A program made the position numbers and the translations under genes. DNA of 64,000 nucleotides from Variovorax sp. PAMC26660. Its GTDB lineage: Bacteria > Pseudomonadota > Gammaproteobacteria > Burkholderiales > Burkholderiaceae_C. The notes under the pieces are model-generated. The model was not told the origin of the DNA. It worked only from the letters and a program-made list of their open reading frames with translations, and searched no databases. The stretch lies in assembly GCF_014302995.1 (NCBI RefSeq), contig NZ_CP060295.1:744001-808000 (forward strand), written 5' to 3'. Below, piece by piece: positions 26,332 to 34,309 of the stretch; the stretch's first letter is position 1, and every line of letters begins with the position of its first letter.

Positions 26332-27822
26332 TCAATTCCCGGAAGTCGTTTCTGCAGCGGTCCAGCCGCCACCCGTGGCCGCGATGAGCGCGACGCTGGC
26401 GGCCAACTGGCGGCCCAGCACCTGCGCGGCCGTGCGCTGGTTGGTGAGCGACAGCGTCTGTGCGGTCACCACGCTCAAGTAAGTGGCAGTGCCGGCGCGG
26501 TACTGGCTCAGCGCCAGGCGCTCGGCGAGCTGGGCTGCGCGCACGGCGTCGGCCTGTAGCCCGGATTCGCTGTCGAGCACGCGCAGCGTGGCGAGGTTGT
26601 CCTCGACCTGCTGGAAGCCGCCGAGCACCGTCTGTTTGTACTGCGCGACCGACACGTCGTAGGCGGCCACGGCCTGGTCGCTGTGGGCCTTGCGCAAGCC
26701 GCCGTCGAACACGGTCTGCGCCAGCGCAGCACCCAGCGACCACACGCGGCTGGGCGTGTTGAAGAGCGAAGCCAGGCTGCCGGCGCTGAAGCCGCCGCTG
26801 GCGCTCAGCACGATCTGCGGAAAGTAGGCGGCCTTGGCCACGCCGATGTTGGCGTTGGCGGCCTGCACGCGGCGCTCGGCGCCCGCGATGTCGGGGCGGC
26901 GTTCGAGCAGTTCGGAAGGCAGGCCCGTGGGCGTGACCGGCAGTTGCACATGCAGGGCCGCAGCCGAGGACAGCGATTCCGCCGTCGGCGGCTGCGCAGC
27001 CGATTCGAGCCGCGGCAGCGAGAACGATGCGGGCGCCTGCCCCGTCAGCACCGCGATCGCGTGTTCGAGCAGGCTGCGTTGCGCTTCGAGGTCCACCGCC
27101 TGCGCCTGTGCGGTCTTGAGTTGGCTCTCGGCCAGTGCCACGTCGGAACGCAGCACGGTGCCGGCTGCGTACTGGTGCTGCGTGAGTTCGAGCGCCTTGG
27201 CGTAGGCCGCGGTGGTGCTGGCGTACAGGTCGCGCTGAAGGTCGATCACGCGCACCTGCAGGTAGTCCTGCGCAAGCGTGGTCTGGATGCTGAGTCGGGC
27301 ACCGGCCAGGTCGTCGGCGCTGGCCTGCTGACTGGCGGTGCCGGCCTCGACCGAGCGGCGCACGGCGCCCCACAGGTCGGGCTCCCAGCTTGCGCTCAGG
27401 CCCAGGGTGTCGGTGGTGCCGAGCTTGACGGTGCCGGTGCTGTTGCTTTGGCCCCGGGTCGCGCCGGCGTTGAGGCCCACGGTGGGGAAGAAGTTGGCGC
27501 GCGCTGCGGCGGTGATGGCCTGTGCCTCGCGGTACTGGGCCTCGGCCTGCCGGATGTTCTGGTTGGCCGCGTTGGCCTGCACGATCAACGCGCTGAGCGT
27601 GCTGTCGCCATAGACCTCCCACCACGGGTGATCGGCGTCGATGACCTGCGGCGTGGCTGTCTTCCAGGGGCCGCCGGTTTCCTTGTAGGCGGTCGGGACG
27701 TCCATCTGCGGCCGGACGTAGTCGGGGCCGACGGCGCAGCCTGCGAGGAGCAGCGCGGCGAGCGCAATGGCTGTTGGCGCGATTGCCCTGCGCGGTGAGG
27801 GGATTGCAGCGGAAGGAACCAT
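26332..27822 (-). CDS. RND outer-membrane efflux lipoprotein (NodT/OprM family)
   Basis: This 496-residue TolC-like channel begins with a lipoprotein signal whose lipobox is LLAGC (Cys about 29), followed by AVGPDYVRPQMDVP, the signature of NodT-type outer-membrane factors. Two OEP repeats of long helices fill about residues 70-270 and 290-480. It is the first gene of the operon order channel, adaptor, pump, regulator, kinase, so the promoter is expected upstream of 27822. Confidence 0.93.
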   Translation of the reverse strand: MVPSAAIPSPRRAIAPTAIALAALLLAGCAVGPDYVRPQMDVPTAYKETGGPWKTATPQVIDADHPWWEVYGDSTLSALIVQANAANQNIRQAEAQYREAQAITAAARANFFPTVGLNAGATRGQSNSTGTVKLGTTDTLGLSASWEPDLWGAVRRSVEAGTASQQASADDLAGARLSIQTTLAQDYLQVRVIDLQRDLYASTTAAYAKALELTQHQYAAGTVLRSDVALAESQLKTAQAQAVDLEAQRSLLEHAIAVLTGQAPASFSLPRLESAAQPPTAESLSSAAALHVQLPVTPTGLPSELLERRPDIAGAERRVQAANANIGVAKAAYFPQIVLSASGGFSAGSLASLFNTPSRVWSLGAALAQTVFDGGLRKAHSDQAVAAYDVSVAQYKQTVLGGFQQVEDNLATLRVLDSESGLQADAVRAAQLAERLALSQYRAGTATYLSVVTAQTLSLTNQRTAAQVLGRQLAASVALIAATGGGWTAAETTSGN

Positions 27823-27870
27823 GATGAGGGCACTCTAAGTACCGCCCTCAAACCCCTCGCTGTCGACTAA

Positions 27871-27889
27871 CTGACAGTTCTGACAGTTT
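27871..27889 (-). promoter_or_regulatory. Tandem repeat upstream of the RND operon, candidate regulator site
   Basis: CTGACAGTT occurs twice head-to-tail with a 9-bp period, about 50 bp before the first gene of the operon. OmpR-type regulators bind direct repeats, so this may be the site for the operon's own regulator. This is inference from position; the period is slightly short for the family. Confidence 0.45.
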
Positions 27890-27916
27890 CGGTTTTGCGC
27901 CCTCCCTGCTTCGGTT

Positions 27917-27947
27917 TTGCTCCCTCCCCTTCCGGGGGAAGGAGCAA
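27917..27947. repeat. C-rich palindrome near the RND operon and AKR gene
   Basis: A near-palindrome with arms GCTCC..CCC and GGG..GGAGC around TTCC lies just after the aldo/keto reductase stop. It belongs to the same CCCTC/GAGGG type as the elements at 34014 and 38007, and may act as the terminator of the reductase gene. Confidence 0.5.
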
Positions 27948-27957
27948 GAAGACAAAC

Positions 27958-28968
27958 TCAGCGGGGCGCGTCGCCCTTGCGGTACTCGGCGGTCAGATCG
28001 TCCAGCTTCTGCTTCAACGCCGGATCGATCGTGTACTCGGCCGCCGCAATGGTCGCATCGAGCTGCTCGGGCCGGCTCGCGCCCAGCAGCGGCGCGGTGA
28101 TCAGCGGATTGGCCATCACCCACGCCACGGCCAGCGTCGCCAGCGGCACGCCGGCCTCATCCGCCAGCTTGTGCAGTTGCGTCACGGTGTTGAAGCTGCG
28201 CTCGTTCCAGTAGCGGTCCTGGTACATGTTGCCGGCGGTGCCGAGCGTGAAGCGCGTGTTGTCCTCGGGCTTGGCGCCGGCCTTGTACTTGCCGGTCAGC
28301 AGGCCACCGGCCAGCGGGTTGTAGGGAATCACGCCCAGGCCTTCTTCGCTCGCCAGCGGCAGCAGCTCACGTTCGATCTCGCGAAACAGCAGGCTGTAGC
28401 GCGGCTGCACCGACACGTAGCGCGTGAGCTTGTGCAGCTCGGACTTGCCCAGCGCGCGGGCCAGTCGATACGCCAGGAAGTTGGACACGCCGATGTAGCG
28501 CGCACGGCCCGACCTCACGATGATGTCGAGCGCCTCGAGGCTTTCTTCGAGCGGTGTCTCGCGGTCGTCCATGTGCAGTTGGTACAGGTCGACGTGGTCG
28601 GTCTTCAGCCGCTTGAGCGAGAGGTCGATGGCATCGAGCAGATGCTTGCGCGATGCGCCCTGGTCCCACGGGTTGGGGCCGACCTTGTTGACCGCCTTGG
28701 TGGCGACAACAAAACGGCGGCGGCCGACCGGGCCCTGCTTTTGCAGCCAGTTGCCGATGATCTCTTCGGTGCGGCCCGTGGTCTCGACGGTGCCGCCGAG
28801 CGGGTACACGTCGGCGGTGTCGAGGAAGTTGATGCCGGCGTCGGCCGCCTTGTCGAGGATCTGGTGCGACACCGTCTCGTCGGTCTGCAGGCCGAAGGTC
28901 ATGGTGCCGAGCGCGAGGCGGGACACGGTCAGGCCGGTGCGGCCGAGCCGCGTGGTGGGAATGCTCAT
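27958..28968 (-). CDS. Aldo/keto reductase
   Basis: This 336-residue NADPH-dependent (alpha/beta)8 barrel oxidoreductase has the four family catalytic positions: Asp in FLDTADVY, the following Tyr, Lys in VVATKAV, and His in LYQLHMDD. The C-terminal part carries the cofactor segment GASRPEQLDATI. It reduces aldehydes or ketones in the cytoplasm; the physiological substrate is unknown. It is transcribed alone, between the RND operon promoter and the copper protein gene. Confidence 0.92.
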   Translation of the reverse strand: MSIPTTRLGRTGLTVSRLALGTMTFGLQTDETVSHQILDKAADAGINFLDTADVYPLGGTVETTGRTEEIIGNWLQKQGPVGRRRFVVATKAVNKVGPNPWDQGASRKHLLDAIDLSLKRLKTDHVDLYQLHMDDRETPLEESLEALDIIVRSGRARYIGVSNFLAYRLARALGKSELHKLTRYVSVQPRYSLLFREIERELLPLASEEGLGVIPYNPLAGGLLTGKYKAGAKPEDNTRFTLGTAGNMYQDRYWNERSFNTVTQLHKLADEAGVPLATLAVAWVMANPLITAPLLGASRPEQLDATIAAAEYTIDPALKQKLDDLTAEYRKGDAPR

Positions 28969-29052
28969 GGGGTTGGCTCCTGGAAAGCGGATGGGCCGTG
29001 CACGCGCGCGGCTCGCGGAACCATCATAGACATCGCACCGAAACCGCGCCGG

Positions 29053-30297
29053 TCAGGGTGCAATGACCGTCACCCTTGCCGTCATGTACGCATGCACGGT
29101 GCAGGCGTAGTCGTAGGTGCCCGGCTTGTCGAAGCTGCGGGTGAAGGACTTGCCCGGCAGCATCAGGTCGATGCCGGCGCTGCCGTTCTTGAAGACCAGG
29201 CCGTGCGGCGCGCCGTCATCGTTCTGCCATGTGACGCTCTGGCCGGCCTTGACGGTGATCTGAGCAGGCTCGAAGGCGAAGTTGCGAATCGCCACATGCG
29301 ATGAGCCGGCCGCGTGCGCGGACGCTGCCAACGCAACGCGCTGCACGGCAATCTTGCGCGGCGCGTTGCCCACGGCCACGGTGTGCATCGGGCCGCCGGC
29401 CAGATCGACCACGCTCACATCGTTGGAGCCCTCGTTGCTCACCCACAGCTTCTTGCCATCCGCCGAGAGGTCGAGCCAGTGCGGCTGCTTGCCCACGCCG
29501 ATGCTGCGCACCGCCGTGCGCGCGGCGGGGTCGAACAGCATGACTTCACCGGGCCCCTGCACCACCACCACGCCGCTCGCCATGCCGGCGAAGTGCTGGG
29601 CGATGTGCGGCGAGACGCCGGTGGGAATCGGCGCGCCCCACTGGTTGGTTGCGGGGTCCAGCACCTGCACGGCGGGCACGCCGGCCAGCGTGAGGTACAG
29701 CGCCTTGCCGTCATGGCCGAACTCCAGGTCGCGCGGCGCCTTGTCGAGCGGCAGCTCGGTGACCACCTTGCGCGCGGCCAGGTCGATGACGACGAGCGCG
29801 AAATGCCCCGGCTCCTGCGACGCGACATAAGCCTGGCGACCGTCGGGCCGCACGGCGATGGTGTGCGGCTTGGGCACCGGCACGGTGGCGCTCACGGCAT
29901 GCGTTGCAGTGTCGACCAGGGCCATGCGGTCGTCGCCGTTGACCGCGACCAGCAGCCACTTGCCATCGGGCGTCAGCGCCAGGCCCTGCGGCCCCTTGCC
30001 CACGTCGATGCTGCGCGCCACGCGGTCGGTGGCGGCGTCGATCTCGCTCACCGCCGACGCGCCGGAGCCGCTGACGTACACGCTGCGTCCGTTGGAAGAA
30101 ACGACGATGCCGTCCGGCCCTGCGGCGACGGGGACGGTGGCGACGACGGCCTCACTGTCGGTGTCGATCACGCTGACTGTGCTGTCCTTGAAGTTGCCCA
30201 CATAGGCCTTGGGACCGGCTGCGGAAGCGGTGGCAACGGAGGCGGCGAGGGCCGCGAGAACAACAAGAAAGCGGGTGAATCGGGGAATGGCGGTCAT
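29053..30297 (-). CDS. Periplasmic YVTN beta-propeller protein with C-terminal cupredoxin domain
   Basis: This 414-residue exported protein has a Sec signal at residues 1-27 (SVATASA). A seven-bladed YVTN-type propeller spans about 28-320 (repeats such as AYVGNFKDSTVSVIDTDSEA). A plastocyanin/azurin-like cupredoxin domain spans about 335-414. All four type-1 copper ligands are visible: His in GAPHGL and then the cluster C-TV-H-AY-M near the end. It is probably a periplasmic electron carrier or copper-dependent redox partner. It is divergent from an ECF sigma gene and shares its promoter motif. GGAG lies nine bases before the ATG. Confidence 0.85.
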   Translation of the reverse strand: MTAIPRFTRFLVVLAALAASVATASAAGPKAYVGNFKDSTVSVIDTDSEAVVATVPVAAGPDGIVVSSNGRSVYVSGSGASAVSEIDAATDRVARSIDVGKGPQGLALTPDGKWLLVAVNGDDRMALVDTATHAVSATVPVPKPHTIAVRPDGRQAYVASQEPGHFALVVIDLAARKVVTELPLDKAPRDLEFGHDGKALYLTLAGVPAVQVLDPATNQWGAPIPTGVSPHIAQHFAGMASGVVVVQGPGEVMLFDPAARTAVRSIGVGKQPHWLDLSADGKKLWVSNEGSNDVSVVDLAGGPMHTVAVGNAPRKIAVQRVALAASAHAAGSSHVAIRNFAFEPAQITVKAGQSVTWQNDDGAPHGLVFKNGSAGIDLMLPGKSFTRSFDKPGTYDYACTVHAYMTARVTVIAP

Positions 30298-30337
30298 GGT
30301 GAATAACTCCTGATGAAGAGCAGAATCGACACAGGGC

Positions 30338-30365
30338 ATGACGCATGGCGTGCCCTTCTTATTCC
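30338..30365 (-). promoter_or_regulatory. ECF-type promoter of the beta-propeller/cupredoxin gene
   Basis: Read on the minus strand, the sequence is GGAATA (30365-30360), a 16-bp spacer, then CGTCAT (30343-30338). GGAA plus CGTC is the general shape of ECF sigma promoters. Both hexamers and the spacing are identical to the promoter of the divergent sigma gene. Transcription would start near 30331, leaving a leader of about 34 nt with the GGAG ribosome site. Confidence 0.72.
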
Positions 30366-30387
30366 CGACAGGTCGTTGAAAAAAGTG

Positions 30388-30415
30388 GGAATAAAGCGCC
30401 GGGCTGCCACGTCAT
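30388..30415 (+). promoter_or_regulatory. ECF-type promoter of the sigma/anti-sigma operon
   Basis: GGAATA (30388-30393), a 16-bp spacer and CGTCAT (30410-30415) lie just before the sigma gene, so autoregulation is likely. The predicted start near 30421 leaves a leader of only about a dozen bases before the TTG codon. Confidence 0.72.
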
Positions 30416-30433
30416 GCAGGAAGAAGAAGCCCA

Positions 30434-31000
30434 TTGACCGACCGCACACGCCAGTTCGAAGCCGCCGCGCTGCCGCATCTCGATGCGGCGTGGAACCTTG
30501 CGCGCTGGTTGTTGCGCGACGACCAGTTGGCCGACGACGCGGTGCAAGAGGCGTATCTGCGCGCGTTCCGTTTCTTTGAAGGGCTGCGCGGCGAAAGCGC
30601 GCGGCCGTGGCTGCTCGGCATCGTGCGCAATGCCTGCTACGACTGGATGCGGCAGAACCGGCAACTGGCCGACCAGGTGGAGTTCGATGAGCTGCGCGAC
30701 AGTGAATCCGCCGCCGCGCCGGCTTCGGCGGATGCAGGCGATCCGGCGAGGTTGTGGGAGCAACGCGCGCAGGGCGAGCGCGTCAATGCGGCCATCGATG
30801 CGTTGCCGCCGGTCTATCGCGAAGTCATCGTGCTTCGCGAACTGGAAGAGATGCGCTACGAAGACATTGCACGCATCGCCGGCGTGCCTTTGGGCACGGT
30901 GATGTCGCGCCTGTCGCGCGCGCGGGCCTTGCTGCGCGACAGCCTGCGCGCGGAACGCCCCGGCGATGCGGGAGAAAGGACACACCATGCAGGTTTCTGA
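30434..31000 (+). CDS. ECF-subfamily RNA polymerase sigma factor
   Basis: This 188-residue sigma-70 family factor has region 2 at about residues 15-75 ([18 protein letters not shown], with the promoter-melting helix ending in CYDWMRQN). Region 4 lies at about 115-170 ([42 protein letters not shown]). The start is TTG at 30434 with AGGAAG upstream. It overlaps the anti-sigma gene by 14 bp, so the pair is coupled. It recruits RNA polymerase to stress-type promoters; the GGAATA-N16-CGTCAT pairs on both sides are the probable targets. Confidence 0.92.
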   Translation: MTDRTRQFEAAALPHLDAAWNLARWLLRDDQLADDAVQEAYLRAFRFFEGLRGESARPWLLGIVRNACYDWMRQNRQLADQVEFDELRDSESAAAPASADAGDPARLWEQRAQGERVNAAIDALPPVYREVIVLRELEEMRYEDIARIAGVPLGTVMSRLSRARALLRDSLRAERPGDAGERTHHAGF

Positions 31001-31664
31001 CGACGAACTGAGGCCGCTGATCCGTCGCCATGCGGTACGGCATGCGCCGCCCGAGGGGCTGGCGGAGCGCATCCGCCAGTCGGTGCGTACCGAGGCTGCT
31101 GCCACACCACCGGCGCTGACGCGAAAGCCACGCGACGGGTGGAAGGGATTGGCCTGGTTCGGTACGGGCGCTGCAACGGCGTGGGGCCTTGCGCTCGTTC
31201 TGCTGGCGAGCCCGGTGCCGTCGCAGGACGCACTGGCCGAGGCAGTCACGGGCAACCATGTGCGCTCGCTGATGGCGTCGCATCTGGCCGATGTGGCTTC
31301 GTCCGACCAGCACACGGTCAAACCGTGGTTTGCGGGCAAGCTCGATTTCTCGCCGCCCGTGGTCGACCTGGCCACCGATGGTTTTCCGCTGACGGGCGGC
31401 CGGCTCGACTACCTCGATGGGCGCACCGTGGCCGCGCTGGTGTACCGATCAGGCCCGCACGTCATCAATCTTTTTTACTGGCCTGCGGCAGCGGATGCAA
31501 AGCCGGCAGCACCGGCGTTCTCTACAAGGCAGGGCTACCAGCTCATCCATTGGGCCCAGGGCGGCATGCAGGCCTGGGCCGTGTCGGACCTGAATGCGGC
31601 AGAGCTGCAGAACTTTGCCTCGCTGATGCGCGAGCGCACCGCGCCAACCACCGCACGCCCCTAG
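30987..31664 (+). CDS. Membrane anti-sigma factor, cysteine-free
   Basis: This 225-residue protein has a short cytoplasmic part (residues 1-50), one membrane helix at about 55-77 and a periplasmic domain. The latter carries the phrases [36 protein letters not shown] and HVINLFYWP, typical of a widespread anti-sigma group. It contains no cysteine, so it cannot use the zinc-binding HxxxCxxC redox switch. The periplasmic domain should therefore receive the signal. It overlaps the end of its sigma factor gene. Confidence 0.85.
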   Translation: MQVSDDELRPLIRRHAVRHAPPEGLAERIRQSVRTEAAATPPALTRKPRDGWKGLAWFGTGAATAWGLALVLLASPVPSQDALAEAVTGNHVRSLMASHLADVASSDQHTVKPWFAGKLDFSPPVVDLATDGFPLTGGRLDYLDGRTVAALVYRSGPHVINLFYWPAAADAKPAAPAFSTRQGYQLIHWAQGGMQAWAVSDLNAAELQNFASLMRERTAPTTARP

Positions 31665-31686
31665 CGCAAGACGACGCGAGCAGCGC

Positions 31687-32934
31687 TCAGCAGGCCACCG
31701 TGCCCGGTCGCCTCGCCTCGGCGCGCGCACTGGCGATCGCCCAGCCGAACACGCCCATGCCGGCCAGCGCCAGCAAGGCGCCGACCCAGCCGGTCGATGT
31801 CCAGCCCAGGCCCGCGGCAATGGCCACGCCACCGAGCCACGCGCCCAGCGCGTTGGCCATGTTGAAGGCCGAGTGATTGAGCGCGGCCGCCAGTGTCTGC
31901 GCATCGCCGGCCACGTCCATCAGGCGGATCTGCAGCGCCGGGCCGATGGCGACGGTGGTGCCGATCAGGAAGACGTTGATGGCGGCCGTCACCACGTTGT
32001 GCGCCGCAAAGGTGAACATCGCGAGCACCAGCGCCGCATAGACCAGCAGGCCGCCGATGGTGCGCATCAGCGACTTGTCGGCCAGCCGCGCGCCGACGAG
32101 ATTGCCCATGACCATGCCCAGGCCGAACAGCGCGAGCACCAGGGGCACGCCGCCGATCGGCAGGCCGGCCACTTCGACGAGCGTGGGCTTGATGTAGCTG
32201 AACACCGCGAACATGCCGCCGAAGCCGATGGCACCGATGCCGAGCGTGAACCACACCTGCTTGCGCTTGAGTGCGCCCAGTTCGCGCCACGGGCTGGCGC
32301 CGTGTGCGGCTGCGATGTCGGGGATGTCGCGGCGCAGCAGCGCCACGGCGATCAGCGCGATGATGCCGACGAACACGAAGGCCGCGCGCCAACCGAAGAA
32401 CTGGCCGAGCCATGCGGCGATGGGCACGCCGACGAGCGTGGCGCCGGTGAGCCCCAGCATCACGAGGCCCACGGCGCGTGCGCGGCGCCCGGGTGGCGCG
32501 AGCGTGGCGGCCACGAGCGCGGCGACGCCGAAGTAGGTGCCGTGCGGCAGGCCCGTCGCAAAGCGCAGCAGGTTGAGCGACAGGTAGCCCGGCGCCATTG
32601 CGCTGGCGAAGTTGCCGGCGGCGAACACGGCCATGAGCGCAATCAGCAGTGCGCGCCGGCCCCAGCCGGCCGCAAGCACCGCGAGCACGGGCGCGCCGAT
32701 GACTACGCCCAGCGCATAGGCGCTGATGACGTGGCCCGCCTGCGGAATGCTGACGCCGATGTCGCTCGCGACCTCGGGCAGCAGGCCCATGATGACGAAC
32801 TCGCCGGTGCCGATGGCAAAGCCACCAACGCCGAGCGCAAGCACTGCCCGCAAGAAATTGGGAGGCGACGTCGAGGAAGGGGAAACGGAAATATCGGTGT
32901 CCGCGCTGTCCAGCGCGGGTGGGGAGGCGTTCAA
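31687..32934 (-). CDS. MFS transporter (sugar-efflux/AraJ-like)
   Basis: This 415-residue inner-membrane transporter has 12 helices and the opening GVGGFAIGTGEFVIMGLLPEVASDIGVSIPQAGHVIS, typical of the AraJ/SotB/YdhP-type MFS group. Members export arabinose-like sugars, chloramphenicol or purine nucleosides. The start is TTG at 32934, which has AGGAG seven bases upstream; the upstream frame is not protein-like. It is convergent with the anti-sigma gene, with a 22-bp gap. The substrate is unknown. Confidence 0.88.
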   Translation of the reverse strand: MNASPPALDSADTDISVSPSSTSPPNFLRAVLALGVGGFAIGTGEFVIMGLLPEVASDIGVSIPQAGHVISAYALGVVIGAPVLAVLAAGWGRRALLIALMAVFAAGNFASAMAPGYLSLNLLRFATGLPHGTYFGVAALVAATLAPPGRRARAVGLVMLGLTGATLVGVPIAAWLGQFFGWRAAFVFVGIIALIAVALLRRDIPDIAAAHGASPWRELGALKRKQVWFTLGIGAIGFGGMFAVFSYIKPTLVEVAGLPIGGVPLVLALFGLGMVMGNLVGARLADKSLMRTIGGLLVYAALVLAMFTFAAHNVVTAAINVFLIGTTVAIGPALQIRLMDVAGDAQTLAAALNHSAFNMANALGAWLGGVAIAAGLGWTSTGWVGALLALAGMGVFGWAIASARAEARRPGTVAC

Positions 32935-33067
32935 GGCCAGGCTCCTGAGAGGTTGCCCAGCGACGACGGGCAGAAGCGCGATTTTAGGGTAAACCCTGAA
33001 ATCATGCCGATACACGGATGCCGGTGGCCCGGTATCTGCACCGCCTTGCAGGCCCTTCCCCGCAGGT

Positions 33068-33760
33068 TCAGATGGCCACGAGCTGGCGCACGCCCTGCGC
33101 TTCCATGTCCTTGCCAAGGCCGCGCGCAATGACTTCGCCGCGCTCCATCACGAGGTAGTCGTCGGCCAGTTCCTGGGCGAAGTCGTAGTACTGCTCGCAC
33201 AGCACGATGGCCATGTCGCCACGGTCGGCGAGCATGCGGATGACGCGACCGATGTCCTTGATGATGCTGGGCTGGATGCCTTCGGTGGGCTCATCGAGGA
33301 TCAGCAGCCTGGGCTTGGGTGCGAGGGCGCGCGCGATGGCGAGTTGCTGCTGCTGGCCGCCGGAAAGGTCGCCGCCGCGCCTGTTGATCATCTGCTTGAG
33401 CACGGGGAACAGGTCGTACAGCTCTGCGGGAATGGGCGTGCTGCCGCTCTTGTAGGCGAGGCCCATGCGCAGGTTTTCTTCTACCGTGAGCCTGGCGAAG
33501 ATTTCGCGGCCTTGCGGGACGAAGCCGATGCCTGCTCTTGCCCTGTCGTAAGGGGTCGCCTTCTGGATCGGCTTGCCTTCGAGTTCGATGCTGCCGCTCT
33601 TGATGGGGACGAGGCCCATCAGCGATTTCAGCAGCGTTGTCTTGCCTACGCCGTTACGGCCCAGCAGAACGGTGACCTTGCCCAGCGTTGCCTCGAAGCT
33701 CACGTCTCGCAGGATGTGGGAGCCGCCGTAGTACTGGTGGATGTTTTTTACTGTCAGCAT
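33068..33760 (-). CDS. urtE: Urea ABC transporter ATP-binding protein UrtE
   Basis: This 230-residue ATPase is of the branched-chain/urea importer class. It has Walker A GRNGVGKTT, signature LSGGQQQQLAIARAL and Walker B LLILDEPTEGIQPSI. The phrase MLTVKNIHQYYGGSHILRDVSFE and the C-terminal EQYYDFAQELADDYLVMERGEV are typical of UrtE. It is the last gene of urtABCDE but is separated from urtD by 549 bp of repeat DNA, which is unusual because urtD and urtE are normally adjacent. Confidence 0.95.
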   Translation of the reverse strand: MLTVKNIHQYYGGSHILRDVSFEATLGKVTVLLGRNGVGKTTLLKSLMGLVPIKSGSIELEGKPIQKATPYDRARAGIGFVPQGREIFARLTVEENLRMGLAYKSGSTPIPAELYDLFPVLKQMINRRGGDLSGGQQQQLAIARALAPKPRLLILDEPTEGIQPSIIKDIGRVIRMLADRGDMAIVLCEQYYDFAQELADDYLVMERGEVIARGLGKDMEAQGVRQLVAI

Positions 33761-33831
33761 TTGTTTGACTCCTTCCTTGGGTTCTTTGGAGAGCACCCGG
33801 TACACGGCACGGCGCGGTCAGCCCCACTGTG

Positions 33832-34258
33832 CCGGCCCTTCGGGCTTCCCTGCGGTGCTCGCATTTCGCGGGGTCTCGCAGAACTCGCTGCGCTCAAACA
33901 GCTGCGAGCCCTGATCCGCGAAACGCTGCGCTCCTCGGCGGCACAGAGGGGCCGATCACACCGCACCGCGTACCGGGCGCCGGTCGTGGAGTTGTTGCCG
34001 TCGGCCCTCACCCCAGCCCTCTCCCAAAGGGAGAGGGAGCAAGACAGGGACGCGGGCGCAAGCACAGACACGGCCCCAAAGGCGGGGCAATCGACAACAG
34101 CGCCGCCCACGGCGATGGGGGTTGAGCCCTTGGGTGGCCGTTGAGGCACCGCCGAGCAGCGCAGCGACGGGCGGATCAGGGCTCGCAGCTGTTTGAGCGA
34201 AGCGAGTTCTGCGAGACCCCGCCCGTCGCGAGCAGCGCAGGGAAGCCCGAAGGGCCGG
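33832..34258. repeat. Long imperfect inverted repeat between urtE and urtD
   Basis: Bases 33832-33919 and 34171-34258 are inverted copies of each other at roughly 90% by eye over 88 bp. The similarity continues inward for about 25 bp more. The 200-250 bp between the arms contains a C-rich palindrome. Confidence 0.75.
34014..34044. repeat. CCCTCTCCC palindrome
   Basis: CCCTCTCCC and GGGAGAGGG flank a short AAA loop and are followed by AGCAAGA. The flanking CCCTCACCCC matches the elements beside urtA. Confidence 0.65.
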
Positions 34259-34295
34259 TGACGTCGGCCGCCCAAGGGCTCAACCCCCATCGCCG
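34110..34295. repeat. 31-bp inverted pair flanking the second long arm
   Basis: Bases 34110-34140 and 34265-34295 are inverted copies matching at 30 of 31 positions. They enclose the second arm of the larger inverted repeat, so the whole element is nested. Confidence 0.75.
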
Positions 34296-34309
34296 CACCC
34301 TGAACAGCA

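Larger units (their letters stand above)
33761..34309. other. 549-bp non-coding gap between urtD and urtE
   Basis: No convincing gene lies in this gap. It holds a compound of nested inverted repeats (separate entries) and a CCCTCTCCC palindrome at 34014-34044. The open frames across it are low-complexity and change with strand. Confidence 0.7.
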
